Positions 1-10,479 of a stretch of 64,000 nucleotides of DNA are shown in pieces (the stretch's first letter is position 1; every line of letters begins with the position of its first letter). Made by a program: the position numbers and the translations under genes. Under the pieces are notes generated by a model, which was given only the letters and a program-made list of their open reading frames with translations, ran no database searches and was not told the origin of the DNA. This DNA comes from Dastarcus helophoroides (taxonomy: Eukaryota > Arthropoda > Insecta > Coleoptera > Bothrideridae), in the NCBI GenBank assembly GCA_028583605.1, contig CM053329.1:310001-374000 (forward strand), given 5' to 3'.

Positions 1-1435
1 TCTTAATCACGACATTTCAACTTTAAATTCATATTTTTATAAAAACTCGATTTATAAAATTTGTAAGACAAGTTAAAAAATGCCAAAGATATAAGTCGAA
101 ATTTTGAAAAAAAATTAGCCTAATGACTTTAATTTATTTTTCAAAATTTTTACATTAGCATTAGTTCAAAATTCAGACTTCTTCAAAATATTTTGGACTT
201 TCTTTCTAAACATTTATTTAAAAAAAATCCCCTGGCCATTTTGAGAAACAGCTAAAAGTTCCAGGAAATATCAAAGTTTATTTTTTGAATTTTGTTTCAA
301 GACAAAATGTTGTAGTTTGTGTTAATAGATTTTATCTTTTGGAAATAAGAGAATTTTTTAGAAAATTTTGACTTAAAATCTTTTTTTCCAAAATTAGTTA
401 TTCTAAATGTAAACTTATTTCTAAAAGTTCGAATTCAAAAAACTAAAAATTTTGAGTTTGAACAGGTAAATTTGCTAAGAATTAATATATCCCACTTTTT
501 GTTCGGAAATTCAAAATTTCTAAAAAGTGAATATTTTCAGAAATGTTTATTAATGAATTCAGTTGGTTATTTTTAGGTATAAACTCGATCGTAATTAAAC
601 TTTTTCTAAAACAACTTTGTCCACTCTAAATGTAGACTTTTCTAGACATTTCGAATTAAAATTTTAAATTAAAAAACTCAAGACTAAGTTCAGAATTGTG
701 ATATCTGGCATTGTTCACAAAAATTTTTGCTAAATTTCCAGGTTTCTAGAAAGAATCGAAGTTTAAACAAATATTTGTGGGTTTGAAGTAAATATCAACA
801 ATTTAGACTCTGAATTTTGGGGACAAAAAGTAAAAGCATACTTCCCATTTAACAGAAAATCTAATTAAATTGAAAATTTCTAAAACAGGTCGAACTTTTG
901 AGATTAAACTTCAACTTAAAAAAAAAAACAACAAATAACTTTATACCAAAACCTTTTTGTCGAAATTGTCGAAAAAACTAAAAAAAGAGATTTTTCTTCA
1001 GCTGACTTCAAACTATGTTTTTAAATAGAGCACTTTCCAGGGGCATTTTTCATACACAAGTGCAGATTATAGAAGACAGTTCAAAGATAGATTTTAGAAA
1101 AGGAATATCTTTCCAGTAATTTTATCATCTTACCCACACATCTATTTTTATTTAGATATTAAATTAAGATAAATAGGCAACATGATTCAATTGTCCTGCG
1201 TTACAACAGCAGGTAAAACTTAAATGGAACTGGGTGCGTCATAAAAGTAATTGTTGTTAAATTATTTTGTCTGAATGTCAGAAGAGTTAGACTCTAGAAT
1301 TGTTTTTAAGGTATTTTTTTATATTTTAGTATGCTTGTATACAATAATATTAATAGTAAAGTAGTATTGGACCGTGGCTTCTTAGCTCTAACTTAAAAGT
1401 AAACAAAGACTAACTAGTTTTAGCAGAAGGATAGA
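1..1435 (+). repeat. Long dispersed direct repeat, copy 1
   Basis: This AT-rich block matches 32720..34355 in the same orientation over most of its length. Shared landmarks include the stretches around GTTTCAAGACAAAATG, ATAGAGCACTTTC and AGAGTTAGACTCTAGAA. Homology stops just after AGCAGAAGGAT (about 1435 here, 34355 there). Relative to copy 2 it has about 90 extra bases near 1180..1270 and lacks a 60-bp foldback-MITE fragment. Its first kilobase consists of the degenerate GTCGAAATTTT-type sequence that recurs through the window. I see no coding region in it. It could be one member of a non-autonomous transposon family or a segmental duplication; the left end is outside the window. Confidence 0.75.
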
Positions 1436-1754
1436 GTGTTGCGGTTTTCACTTTATTGTTATACGTTTTGATCAAATAAAAGATTCCAGTGTACAGTGTG
1501 ATATTGAAAATTTTAGATTACCAGTATTCAGTCAAACAAAGAAAACAAGCAAGCAAGGCATTTTTAACATTTTTCCCATAAACGCCAAAACAATTTTTAA
1601 CTATACTATGTGAGAAACTATCGACGTTTCATCCGCAAATGTTTACCAGGTATGTAGTACTTCCAAAAATGTATCGACTTTAAGAAAATCTACACCCTCA
1701 TCGTTCTTCCCGCCAACTTCTCAGTTCTCATCCCAATTTCATAAACCGTACAAA

Positions 1755-2150
1755 AGCACACTCAGCCTCTTTTAGATTCAATTCAAAGAAGAGTGATTCA
1801 CCTAATTAATGATGGGAATTTCACTGAATTTCTTGAATCACTGGAACACAGGCGAATAGTTGGTGATTTTGTCCTTTCTGCAAGTCTGTCTTTTTTACAA
1901 ATACTTTCTTGCAAGGGAAATAGTCTTGAGTTTTGAAGCAAACAAGGCTGTCGGAGACAGCAATTTCTTGCGCATTCCAGCTTGGCACAGTGAGGACTTA
2001 TCTATGGAGAATCTTTTTTCTATAGAATTTCCAACCTGTGGAATCCGTTACCGAATGGGATTTTATCCAACAATTACAACTCGACAATATTTAATTTTAG
2101 ACCTATACTTTTGTTTATATGGTACGTTTTGTGCTAAAACGTTGATTATT
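1755..2150 (+). pseudogene. Non-LTR retrotransposon, C-terminal end of reverse transcriptase ORF (remnant)
   Basis: Reading from about 1770, one frame gives L-L-D-S-I-Q-R-R-V-I-H-L-I-N-D, the motif found after the RT domain in Jockey-like LINE proteins. It is followed by L-E-S-L-E-H-R-R-I-V. Further on, in a shifted frame near 2030, comes N-L-W-N-P-L-P-N-G, the usual C-terminal N-x-W-N-x-L-P box. Stops and frame changes separate the two, so this is a decayed tail and not a working gene. The longest single open frame here (1860..2156) is mostly in the wrong frame for the family. The RT catalytic core is absent. A shorter relative of the same sequence is at about 51960..52100. Confidence 0.7.
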
Positions 2151-2160
2151 GAATAGTTAA

Positions 2161-3090
2161 AGTTTTTTTGTCGTCAGACTTTTAGTGTAAATCAAAATAT
2201 AATAAAAATAAAACCTTTTTGCCTTAAGGGAACGATATTCCCCCTGTTTTCCCTATAATTTTGTACATAGTATTCAGCACATTACTTATTTAATTTAATA
2301 CATTGCGGAGTTTTTTATTATAGAGACTTTTAAACAAGTTGCTTCCTTTTGTTCATTATCCCCCAATCTCTACGTACTGACCACATTATTCTTTTATTTT
2401 TGCTTTAATTTGGTTTGATATTGTTTTGTTGTTTTATACGTTATTTAAATGACAATGGAATAGTATGCAATTGGAAAAAGCCTATTTAAAATATGTAAAC
2501 ATGAACACCTACGTACGTAATTTTGTAAATAAGATCTAATAGTATGCAAATACAGTATTGAATTAGTTGTGCAATAAATTGCGTATTTGGATTAATATGC
2601 ACAAGATCTTTGTGGTATATTGCAAAGCGTCGTTTTTGTCATTAATTTATTAGCACTTTTAGTCGTTAAATGCATTTAAATTATCGCCACTAGTTACAAT
2701 TTTGAGAACTAAACTTCACGAAAGTTTATGCCCCCCGGCCCCAAAAAGAGACCAGTAACATAGATTTTTCAAAAAATTGCAAGTTTCCGAATTGCACATA
2801 ACTTTGGACATAAACTATATATTATATGATTAAATCTTTGGCAATTTATTCGTGTATTTCAACAGTGCCAACCTCAGAATAATGTGCCTTTAAAACTTTA
2901 ATATTATTTTACTTATTATGAACACTTCGCCAAGGTCTTATATTATATTTAGCTAGAAATGATGAAAAAAATAATTTTAAATAAATGTTTACATTATGCA
3001 ACTTTGTAGACCATGTGAACATTTTTGGGATTAGCAGCATAAGTTGATTATATTTTTATTGCTAATACTGAAATATCAAAACTGTCTTAC
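2161..3090. other. AT-rich sequence, AKR-A intron 1, no gene seen
   Basis: This stretch lies downstream of AKR-A exon 1 in the direction of transcription and so is presumably intronic. It is AT-rich with scattered short ORFs. I found no splice-bounded AKR exon 2 and no recognisable transposon protein in it. Confidence 0.5.
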
Positions 3091-3165
3091 CTTCCATGTT
3101 CCCAAACCAAATATTGGAATTTCGAGTCCGTTATCAAATTTCACTTTTGGAATTGCTGGAGCCAT
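3091..3165 (-). CDS. Aldo-keto reductase (AKR-A), first coding exon; gene continues beyond the left edge
   Basis: On the minus strand ATG (3165..3163) opens a 25-codon exon that ends in P-I-F-G-L-G-T-W-K and is followed at once by a GTAAG donor (GT at 3090..3089), a phase-0 intron. The I-P-x-x-G-L-G-T-W motif is the N-terminal signature of the AKR1-type fold, the first strand and loop before the substrate pocket. The exon closely resembles AKR-B exon 1 (18677..18752), which has the same length apart from one extra base. No exon 2 with the expected [S/Q]-x-P-G-E-V start lies between 1 and 3090, so the rest must be to the left of the window. AKRs are cytosolic NADPH-dependent carbonyl reductases; the substrate cannot be told from this exon. 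Confidence 0.82.
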
Positions 3166-3229
3166 GCTTACTCTATGAGCAACGCAGAGAAAACTAATTT
3201 AGATAGGGACGTTTCTCAAATAAATAGCC

Positions 3230-3282
3230 GATAAAATAACGGCTTATCTGCTTTAATTTCAAACAGATGCGATAAATATATA
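3230..3282 (-). promoter_or_regulatory. Possible AKR-A core promoter with clustered GATA motifs
   Basis: Upstream of the AKR-A start codon are GATAAA (3230..3235), CTTATC, which is GATAAG on the minus strand (3243..3248), and GATAAA (3271..3276). A TATA-like string, CTATATATTTATC, on the minus strand begins near 3283, about 110-120 bp from the ATG. GATA factors commonly drive insect gut genes, which would suit a detoxification enzyme, but such short AT-rich motifs arise easily by chance here. Confidence 0.3.
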
Positions 3283-5687
3283 GAAACCATGTAACTTCAT
3301 TATATTTAACTCAAATTGCATAAAATAAAATATGCTACAGTTTTATTTTTCAGGTGGTATTAAAGAAAATAAGATATTTACATCTATGGCAAATACCATA
3401 AAATATTTGAGTAGTAAAGTGTCCAAGTATTATGAAAGAAAAACCACAACGTTAATCAGAAATTAAAATTTTTATGGTATTATATTTGTTTTTTTTTTGA
3501 ATTAATGGTGTAAAATGACAACTAACATTTTGGAAAAATAACTCTCTTAAGAAATATTTGTTTAGGACTAAAATCTCAAGACTATTCCAAGTACTATCAT
3601 GATGAAAGATTATAACTTATGCATTTCCATCCTAATAGTGTGGTACGTATAAAATTAGAAAAAAAAAAGACGGAGCAACCCTTAAAAATAGAATTTTAAA
3701 AATTTTTTCCATTTAATGAAATCTTTGAGTTATCAAATGAAAACCTTTTCGTATCACTGCAGCCATTGGCTGAACATACCGGGTATCCGAATGCTCCGAG
3801 GGCGGAGAATAGCGCCTCACTAAAGCTAAATATTAAAATTTCCTTTTATCAATTGGTTGAAGGTATCATTAGTGCACATTTCAACATTAATTTTATTTAT
3901 GTGTTTATAAACAGGGAGATGCATTAAGCTTTTGTTATTTTATTCCATTTGGAGCAAAGCCATTTTTAATATGATCAATTTTTCATAAGATTTAATGTTT
4001 TTTTTGATGATTAAATATTTATCTAGGAGTATATTTTAAGTCTTTTAGAAGGAATCAAGAAGCTGTCATCAAGTAAGGTAGTTAATATCGATTGGAGAGT
4101 AATGTGGTACCTTCAAAATTTAGAGTTTAAAATTAAGGACCAATTTTGAAAAGTCAACATACAGGGTGTTCTACGATGTCCACATCAGGCGATATCTGGG
4201 TTAATTTATAAGATAGAGAATGAACCAAAAAAAGGTTTGAACGGAATCAATTAATCTATTAATATGCGCCCCGTTGTTGCCACCTTAAAGAAACCCCGCA
4301 TCCACTTTTTTTTAAATTGCACCTCCCACTTTTTTTCACTAAGAACTATATTCTCAGTTCATTCTGAATACAGCCCTATATAGTAGTCTATGTAGTTAGT
4401 CTCTGCGACAAAGCAAATTATTTGAAAAATGTAAGAATCATGGCCGAACATAAAATATAAACTATAATGGGTATCATTAAAATACTGATGACAAATAAGA
4501 TCCTGACATATAGAATATTTAATAATAATTTGGGCAGTCTGGACGCGTTTTTACTAAATACAACCGACTACAGCACGAGACACTCGCTCGGCCAGTACGT
4601 CATTTCAGTTTTCGCACAACGTTACTACATCTATCAAATATTGTCATAAAAAGAGTTGTTGACTAAGAAATATCAAAAAAAGTGTTGTTAAAAAACACAT
4701 TAAAAATATAAAACAAATATACAGTATAAAAGATAAAGTTCACTGTATTGACGCATTTTCGGTTTTTAAAGTGAAAATACGCATTGAACATATTTGAGCA
4801 TTTGAAAGGAATTATTGAGTTGGTCTAAAAATACAATTATACAGGATGTCCCCGTTTTAAGTGCCTTAAGTGAAGTAGGTGATAGAAAAAGTAATTTTAA
4901 GGAAAAAGTTTCCTATGAACATGTATCCGGAAACTCTTAGTAAAACAGATACAAGGTGTTAAAATTTGAATAAAAAAAAGTTTTTTAAACTAAATTTTGC
5001 ACACATGGTGTGCAGATGAAGAATCATAAAATAAGAGAAAATTAAGTTTTTATCTCAACCAATGGCGGAGTTGCGAGTAATCTGTGATATTGTTTTGAAA
5101 AAATGTAGTACGCCACTAAACAAAATGAAATAAAATACAATTTTTGGATAAAGCGTTTAATTCTGAAGAAGAGTTTTTTCTTGACATTTTCTTTGGCATT
5201 TACTATCTTATGTTTTATGTAGGAACTGTTCGAATACAATGTATGCTGGTCTTTAAATAATCACTGATTAACACAAAGAGGGGTAAGTTTAAGATGCTAT
5301 GACACTGGATAAAATGAAATGAATTAACAGTATTAAATAAAGTTGACTCTTAACGTTCTTTCATATTTCTCACTATTGTGACAGAATTTAAATTGTTGGG
5401 ATTTTCCTTAGTGAAAGTACGAGTGAGAGTGATTTTTTTCCAAAACCAACGACATGACGCAACCAGTGGCAAATACGGAAAAATGTCAAAAAATAACCTT
5501 TATTCAAAATTAAATACTTTACCCAAAACAGGTAATTTATTTCATTTCTCCAGTGGTGTACCGCGTTTTTTCTACAATAATATCACAGAAGGTCGAAGAT
5601 CGGCAACGTAACACTGCAAACAAAGCAATAAGATTTTAGAAAAATTGCGAGGGGTGTGTCTTGTAGTTGTAGTTTTTGCAATAAAAA
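3283..5687. other. Intergenic AT-rich DNA with transposon-end fragments
   Basis: No host gene is visible. Two short tracts look like terminal pieces of mobile elements: ACAGGGTGTTCTACGATG near 4164 and ACAGGATGTCCCCG near 4842. Both resemble the ACAGGGTG ends of the palindromic element at 10480..12115, and the second resembles a tract near 28190. Short open frames at 4467, 5042 and 5378 show no family motif. Confidence 0.4.
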
Positions 5688-5880
5688 TCAGGTGTCTTCA
5701 AAAAGTAAGGTGACTATATTTTTATGAAAAACATATTTATTCATCAACATTTATATTGTCTCCTTCAAACTAATCCCCCTCAGATATAATGCACTTTCCA
5801 ATTCTTTTTCCAATCTTCAATGCACTTCTTAAAGCACTTTTTGGGATAGCTGTCGCTGATAGTAGCGAATCCCATGAATG
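5688..5880 (-). pseudogene. mariner-like transposase, 3' end with terminal repeat (remnant)
   Basis: Minus-strand translation of about 5750..5860 gives I-S-E-G-D-stop-F-E-G-D-N-I-N-V-D-E-stop, the C-terminal S-x-G-D-Y-F-E-G-D-N motif of mariner transposases, with the tyrosine codon changed to TAG. It is followed by an AT-rich 3' tail and, at 5691..5713, by GGTGTCTTCAAAAAGTAAGG, which looks like a mariner terminal repeat. The upstream part, including the catalytic D,D,D residues, is missing; the sequence beyond 5880 does not continue the protein. A dead, 5'-truncated copy. Confidence 0.7.
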
Positions 5881-5995
5881 TTCCACTTATTTAAATTTGA
5901 ATTATCATCTGTTGGCAACACTGCAAGTGAAGCATAGAGAAAGTCTGCTTCTGGGGTAGAGTGACAGTTTGCTACGGGGAATACCCGGAGCAAAT

Positions 5996-6050
5996 AGAAG
6001 AAGAAGAAGAAGAACAAGAAGGAGAAGAAGAAGAAGAAGAAAAAAAAGTC
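5996..6050. repeat. (GAA)n microsatellite
   Basis: A short purine-rich run of AGA/GAA triplets with interruptions, ending in an A run. It produces an artificial poly-phenylalanine open frame on the minus strand (5829..6062), which I do not regard as a gene. Confidence 0.9.
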
Positions 6051-6364
6051 CCTGGAAAACAAAGAAAGAATTTAAATATAGTACGCAACTATCAAACGTG
6101 ATTGTGTGTGCATGAAAGGTGTGGTCCCTTTCGACAGTGACCCGATTGAGAAGTTTTGTTAGTAAGTTTTAGATATGTGTAAGCTTGTAATTATCAGAAA
6201 GTGTAAGGGTTGATGCAATATAGTAAAATAAAGATAATTTGGTGAGAATAGCTGTGTGGTCAGGGGTGGCTGTAAGGGGACGATGGAGGCCACTAATAAG
6301 TTTGTTTACCCAGGTTTAAAGGTAGAAACTGTTTGTGTAGAGATATGAGAGAAAGAAAGTACTT

Positions 6365-6775
6365 CAGATGTAATTGTGAGAGGGTGTTTACCCTTAAATT
6401 AGCTCCAGGAGGTGTTTACGTCAATAACTTCAGAGGGTGTTAACCCTATATGTAATATCAGAGGATACTGTTGCATGATCAACTTTAGAGGGTGTTAATC
6501 CTATTACTAGTATTAGAGGGTACTGTAGTATAATCAGCTTTAGAGAAGCAGCAGAGGATGCTGGCTGTATAATCAGCTTTAGAGGGTGTTGATCCTATAA
6601 TCCGTATCAGAGGACACTTCTGGCATGATCAACTTTAGGGGGTGTTTCCCTTATGACCATAGTGTTAACCCTAAAATTAGTATCAGATGACATTTGTGGC
6701 ATGATCAACTTTAGAGGCTGTTTTCCTTAAGACCATCATCAGAAAGTGTTTATATTAGATCAACTTTTTTTGTCT
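6365..6775. repeat. Minisatellite with a unit of about 60 bp
   Basis: About six imperfect units follow one another. Each contains the phrase ATCAACTTTAGAGGGTGTT (or AATCAGCTTTAGAGGG), then CCTAT..., then ATATCAGAGGAYACT. Spacing between successive AGAGGGTGTT phrases is roughly 60 bp, sometimes doubled. Units differ by substitutions and small indels. No coding function is seen. Confidence 0.8.
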
Positions 6776-6847
6776 TCACCCCAATAATAATATCAGTAGA
6801 ATTTACCTTACCCTTGATAGAAGAGAGTGTTCACGCTATCTTCTGTT

Positions 6848-7315
6848 ATGCCGGCTCAACACTCGCGCGCGAATCGCTGCGCGAATTAACACTGCGATTC
6901 GCGCGTGATTTTTGCAAGAAAAACATGCCTCTCCACACTCGCAAACTTCGCAGTGTAGTTCGCGCTTCCAAGAGAAATAGACCCACAGGTAGCCACTGCT
7001 GCTGCCGCTGCGCTTTGCGCTATAGCATATTATAATTATCTGCATATTAAAAATAAACACCAAATAAAGAAAAAAAGAAAATAGTTATCTCTGAAACCAC
7101 ACAATAATCACTAGAAAAGACTAAAACTCTGACTGAATTCACGCCGCAAGTGTGCATGCAATCGCGCTTGCGCCTTGCGAAAGTCCCGCGAATCCTTTGA
7201 CGCGGACCAAAAAACCGATTTCGAACGGGGAACATCGCGAAGCGCGAACGCGAAGACGCAAAAGCCTCCACACTCGCGTTCGCGCTATTTCGCGGCGCGA
7301 GTGTGGAGTCGGCAT
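6848..7315. mobile_element. CpG-rich MITE-like element with terminal inverted repeats
   Basis: The left end reads ATGCCGGCTCAACACTCGCG and the right end, reverse-complemented, reads ATGCCGACTCCACACTCGCG, so the termini match at 18 of 20 positions. Further inside both ends are many CGCGAA/TTCGCG words. The about 470-bp body is much richer in G+C and CpG than its surroundings, and has no transposase. Overlapping short ORFs on both strands come from this base composition. I cannot assign a superfamily; no clear target duplication was identified. Confidence 0.65.
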
Positions 7316-8594
7316 TGAATTTATTTGTATAATATATGTACATTTTCAGTTTGTTAATAGTTAGGTGAATCCAAGGCAATCCATTTCGCATATTGTATTT
7401 GTAACCTACAATATTCGAAACAGGTATTTTCAAAATTTCAACTTTGAAAATTTTGATTTTTTTTTAAAATGTCTCATTTTTAAAAATTGTGATTATTTTT
7501 TGAAGTTTTAAATGTGTACCTATAGAAATACACTTTAAGTGTTTATCTTCCTTATATTAATACCGAATTATCTGAGGGTTATTGTGCTTAAGAAGAAAAA
7601 AAAATGATAGTCCCTGTTAAAAAAAAAATCCAGCAGTATTACCTGTTTCCTTCATAGATTCCTAAAACTGAAGTATTTAGAATTCGTTTCTTTTTAAAAT
7701 ATTCAGCACTGTTCACAATTTAAAAATCATTTTCTTCTGAAAATCGATAACGGGATCGCAGATTTTCCATTTTCGAATACCAATTTGTTGCAATATCTAA
7801 GGAGATTAAAGGAGTGAATTGTCAAGATGACCGATACAACAAACTGTTATTTATAAACTGAAATCTAAAGACCAATTTTCATATTTCCAACTTCAAAAAT
7901 GAGAAACTTCCGTGCAAATTTTTATTTCCTATTTAGCACCCTTGCGCGACGAATTTTCAAAAATTCTTTCTTAGTGCTCAACTAAGTCATATAAGGAACT
8001 CGTGCGAAATTTTGTGCTTCTAAACCGATAGAAATATGTTATGGGTTGTCTTTCAGTCAGTGTTTAGAGTTTTATTAAGTAGATATAATTTGGTACCTTG
8101 TTTTTTTGATCAACAGAAGTAATTTAGAGATATCTGTAACCGAAAAAATTTCATATCCGTATCCGTAACCGAAATAATATTCGGAATATATCCGTATCCT
8201 TATCCAGATCCCAATTATCATGTCCCTAACAACCCTAGTTCAAATTCATCTGTAGATAGCGATGATTATTAATCTAATTCATCGGAAAGACGCATCAAGT
8301 TTATCTCAATTAAGCTTTCAATGGAATTAAATCTTAGCAGGGAAAAACTCGATGATTTGATGATTAGATTCTAACACATTAAACTGAAAGTTCTTCAGCA
8401 AATTTCTATGAGTGAAGGTAGATATTTATGTTGTTTTTACATATAAACATTTTTTTAATTCGGCATTTTTATTTTACTGTTAATAACTATTAACAAATGC
8501 ACAACAATATTTAGTATTAAATAGTTTTTCTGAGGTCAACATAGGTGAGGTATTCAAAGTAATGAAAACAATCACTTTAAAGCATTAACTAAAA
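7316..8594. other. Intergenic AT-rich DNA downstream of AKR-B
   Basis: No gene is seen. Near 8145..8210 is a degenerate run of ATCCGTATCCGTAACCGAA words, the kind of simple pentamer/hexamer degeneration often found near transposon ends. Similar CCGAAACC-type words are near 34700..34820. Confidence 0.4.
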
Positions 8595-8600
8595 TTTATT
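8595..8600 (-). promoter_or_regulatory. Polyadenylation signal AATAAA for AKR-B
   Basis: AATAAA on the minus strand, 68 nt past the AKR-B stop codon (8670..8668), a normal position for an insect 3' end. It is the first such hexamer I see downstream of the stop. Confidence 0.5.
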
Positions 8601-8667
8601 TCTTAAATTGAGTGTATCACCAATAGATTTGAATACATGAGTGAGATTATGTTTCATTCTCCCTAAT

Positions 8668-9822
8668 TTAATATTCATCATTTTCAAATGGATGATGTTT
8701 GTGGCCAAAAGATCTGAAAATAAATCAAATTAATAGTTCATAGAGAAAAAATAAAACTTAAACTTACTGTGTCATTGGACAGATTCTACCATTGCAATCG
8801 AAAGTATCAATATAAGCAATATCTTCCGCAGATAACTTGAAATCAAATATGTTGAAGTTTTCTTGGATCCTTGATTTGGTGACTGATTTGGGAATGGTAA
8901 TGATGTCGCGATCAAGTTGGTATCTCAGCAAAATTTGTGCCGGAGTTTTCTTGTATTTCAAAGCTACTTCTTTTAATTTTGCATCTTCGAGTAATTGAGG
9001 GTCATCAGGTTGAGCCCAAGGCCTATCAGGTGATCCCAAAGGACTGTAGGCAGTAACGGTAATGTTCTTCGATTTACAAAATTCGATCAATTTCTTTTGA
9101 TTCAAGTAAGGATGGCACTCAATCTGTAAAATGGTATGCGTAATTTAATCTTGGTTCATGATTGCGAAGTGGTCATGTATAAATTGAAATTATATGAATT
9201 GATAAATTAATAAGAATAGATAAAACAATTCTCATTAAACTTACTATCTTGGAATTATAATGATAATTACTAAATAAATTAAATAAATAAAAGCTACAAT
9301 GAAACAAGTTACGTTTAAATGTGAATGTTCTTTATATCGTACCTGGTTATTAGCGGGGGGAATAGTCGCCACTGCTAATATTCTTTCAATTTGTTTCTTA
9401 TTGAAGTTAGAAATACCAATTGATTTTGTAAGACCTTTCTTTGCAACTTCTTCCATTCCTTTCCATGTATCCACATAATCGACCTCGCTGAAGAGAGTTT
9501 TTCCACTCTCGTCGACGGGGAAGAGCTCTCCGCCTTCCTTGAATCCCATAGGCCAATGTATTAGGTACAGATCAATATAGTCGAGATTTAAATCCTTTAA
9601 AGTTGTTTTAAGTGCGCCTTCAACCAATTCGGGACTGTGGAAGGTACACCACAATTTACTAGTGATGAAGAGATCTTCCCTTTTAACGACACCTTCTTGT
9701 ATTTTCGCGGTTATAGCTTTTCCAACTTCTACTTCATTCCCGTAAACATGAGCACAATCAATGTGACGGTATCCAATATCAATGGCATCTTTAACTGCTT
9801 GTTCAACCTCCCCTGGCTTTGA
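8668..9822 (-). CDS. Aldo-keto reductase (AKR-B), exons 2 to 4
   Basis: Three exons join in frame on the minus strand: 9822..9343 (acceptor TTTCAG, donor GTACGA), 9123..8768 (acceptor TTTACAG, donor GTAAGT) and 8713..8668 (acceptor TTTTCAG, stop TAA). Introns are 219 and 54 nt. With exon 1 at 18677..18752 the protein is 318 residues, the usual AKR1 length. The catalytic tetrad is present as Asp47 and Tyr52 ([10 protein letters not shown]), Lys81 (T-S-K-L-W) and His114 (Y-L-I-H-W-P); the spacings 5, 29 and 33 equal those of aldose reductase. The cofactor motif I-P-K-S-x4-R-x2-E-N follows, and the tail ends H-P-F-E-N-D-E-Y. Expected role: cytosolic NADPH-dependent reduction of aldehydes or ketones. 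The substrate cannot be read from sequence. The body is intact; the only lesion is in exon 1. Confidence 0.93.
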
Positions 9823-10250
9823 CTGAAATAATAACAATGACTACTGTATATCAAAAAGAAAAAAAATAATAATTTTATATGGTTTTTCTCCATAAAAAAA
9901 TATTTCCAAACTGGGTGGCAGAAATGTTGAATAAAATTAATAAATATTTATATGGTTTGTTTATTTAATCAAGTATACTATTACTTGAGTACCCTCGTTT
10001 ACTATTTTTAAGCTTATAATTTATAACATACATATATAATGCTTCTCAAAAGGAAAGGATAAACTCAATAAATCTGTTAAGAAATATATTTCAGAAAAAT
10101 TCTTTACAAGTCGATTTTTACTTTTAGATTGCCACTTAAACATGTAGCTTTCAACTCCTCACCCTCAAGAACTAGCATACAGAATACAGGCTTTTCTAAA
10201 TTTGTTGATAAATAAGAGAGATATTTACTAAAATACATTAAATTAAAAGT

Positions 10251-10479
10251 GCTCATGACGTGTGTTTGGCACAAAATATTAGACCACATCTTTTTTGTAA
10301 TACATAATTTTATTCCAATTTATATTATTTACTGTAATTAACAGCATAGTAAATAATAAAATTATTAGCCTAAACCAAATAAACGGGTCTGTGTTGTTCA
10401 AAGAGGAACAATTTTTTGTGAACATCAATCATTAGGTTTTGGCCAACTTTAACATTAACATCAACAATGTGTATTTATA
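10251..10479 (+). mobile_element. Truncated left end of the 811-bp Tc1/mariner-type element
   Basis: This tract matches 26141..26370 in the same orientation, beginning GTGTTTGGCACAAAATATT and including GTAATACATAATTT and AACATCAATCATTAGGTTTTGG. It ends exactly where the palindromic element at 10480 starts, and I could not find the continuation after 12115. It lies in AKR-B intron 1. Confidence 0.65.

Noticed and set aside
5829..6062. 77-codon minus-strand ORF with poly-Phe start
   Set aside because: Its N-terminal part is the (GAA)n microsatellite in reverse and its C-terminal part runs into the mariner remnant in a wrong frame.
7047..7433. 128-codon ORF on the minus strand (and its plus-strand shadows)
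   Set aside because: It lies largely inside the CpG-rich inverted-repeat element; the long open frames on both strands follow from the base composition and no domain is recognised.
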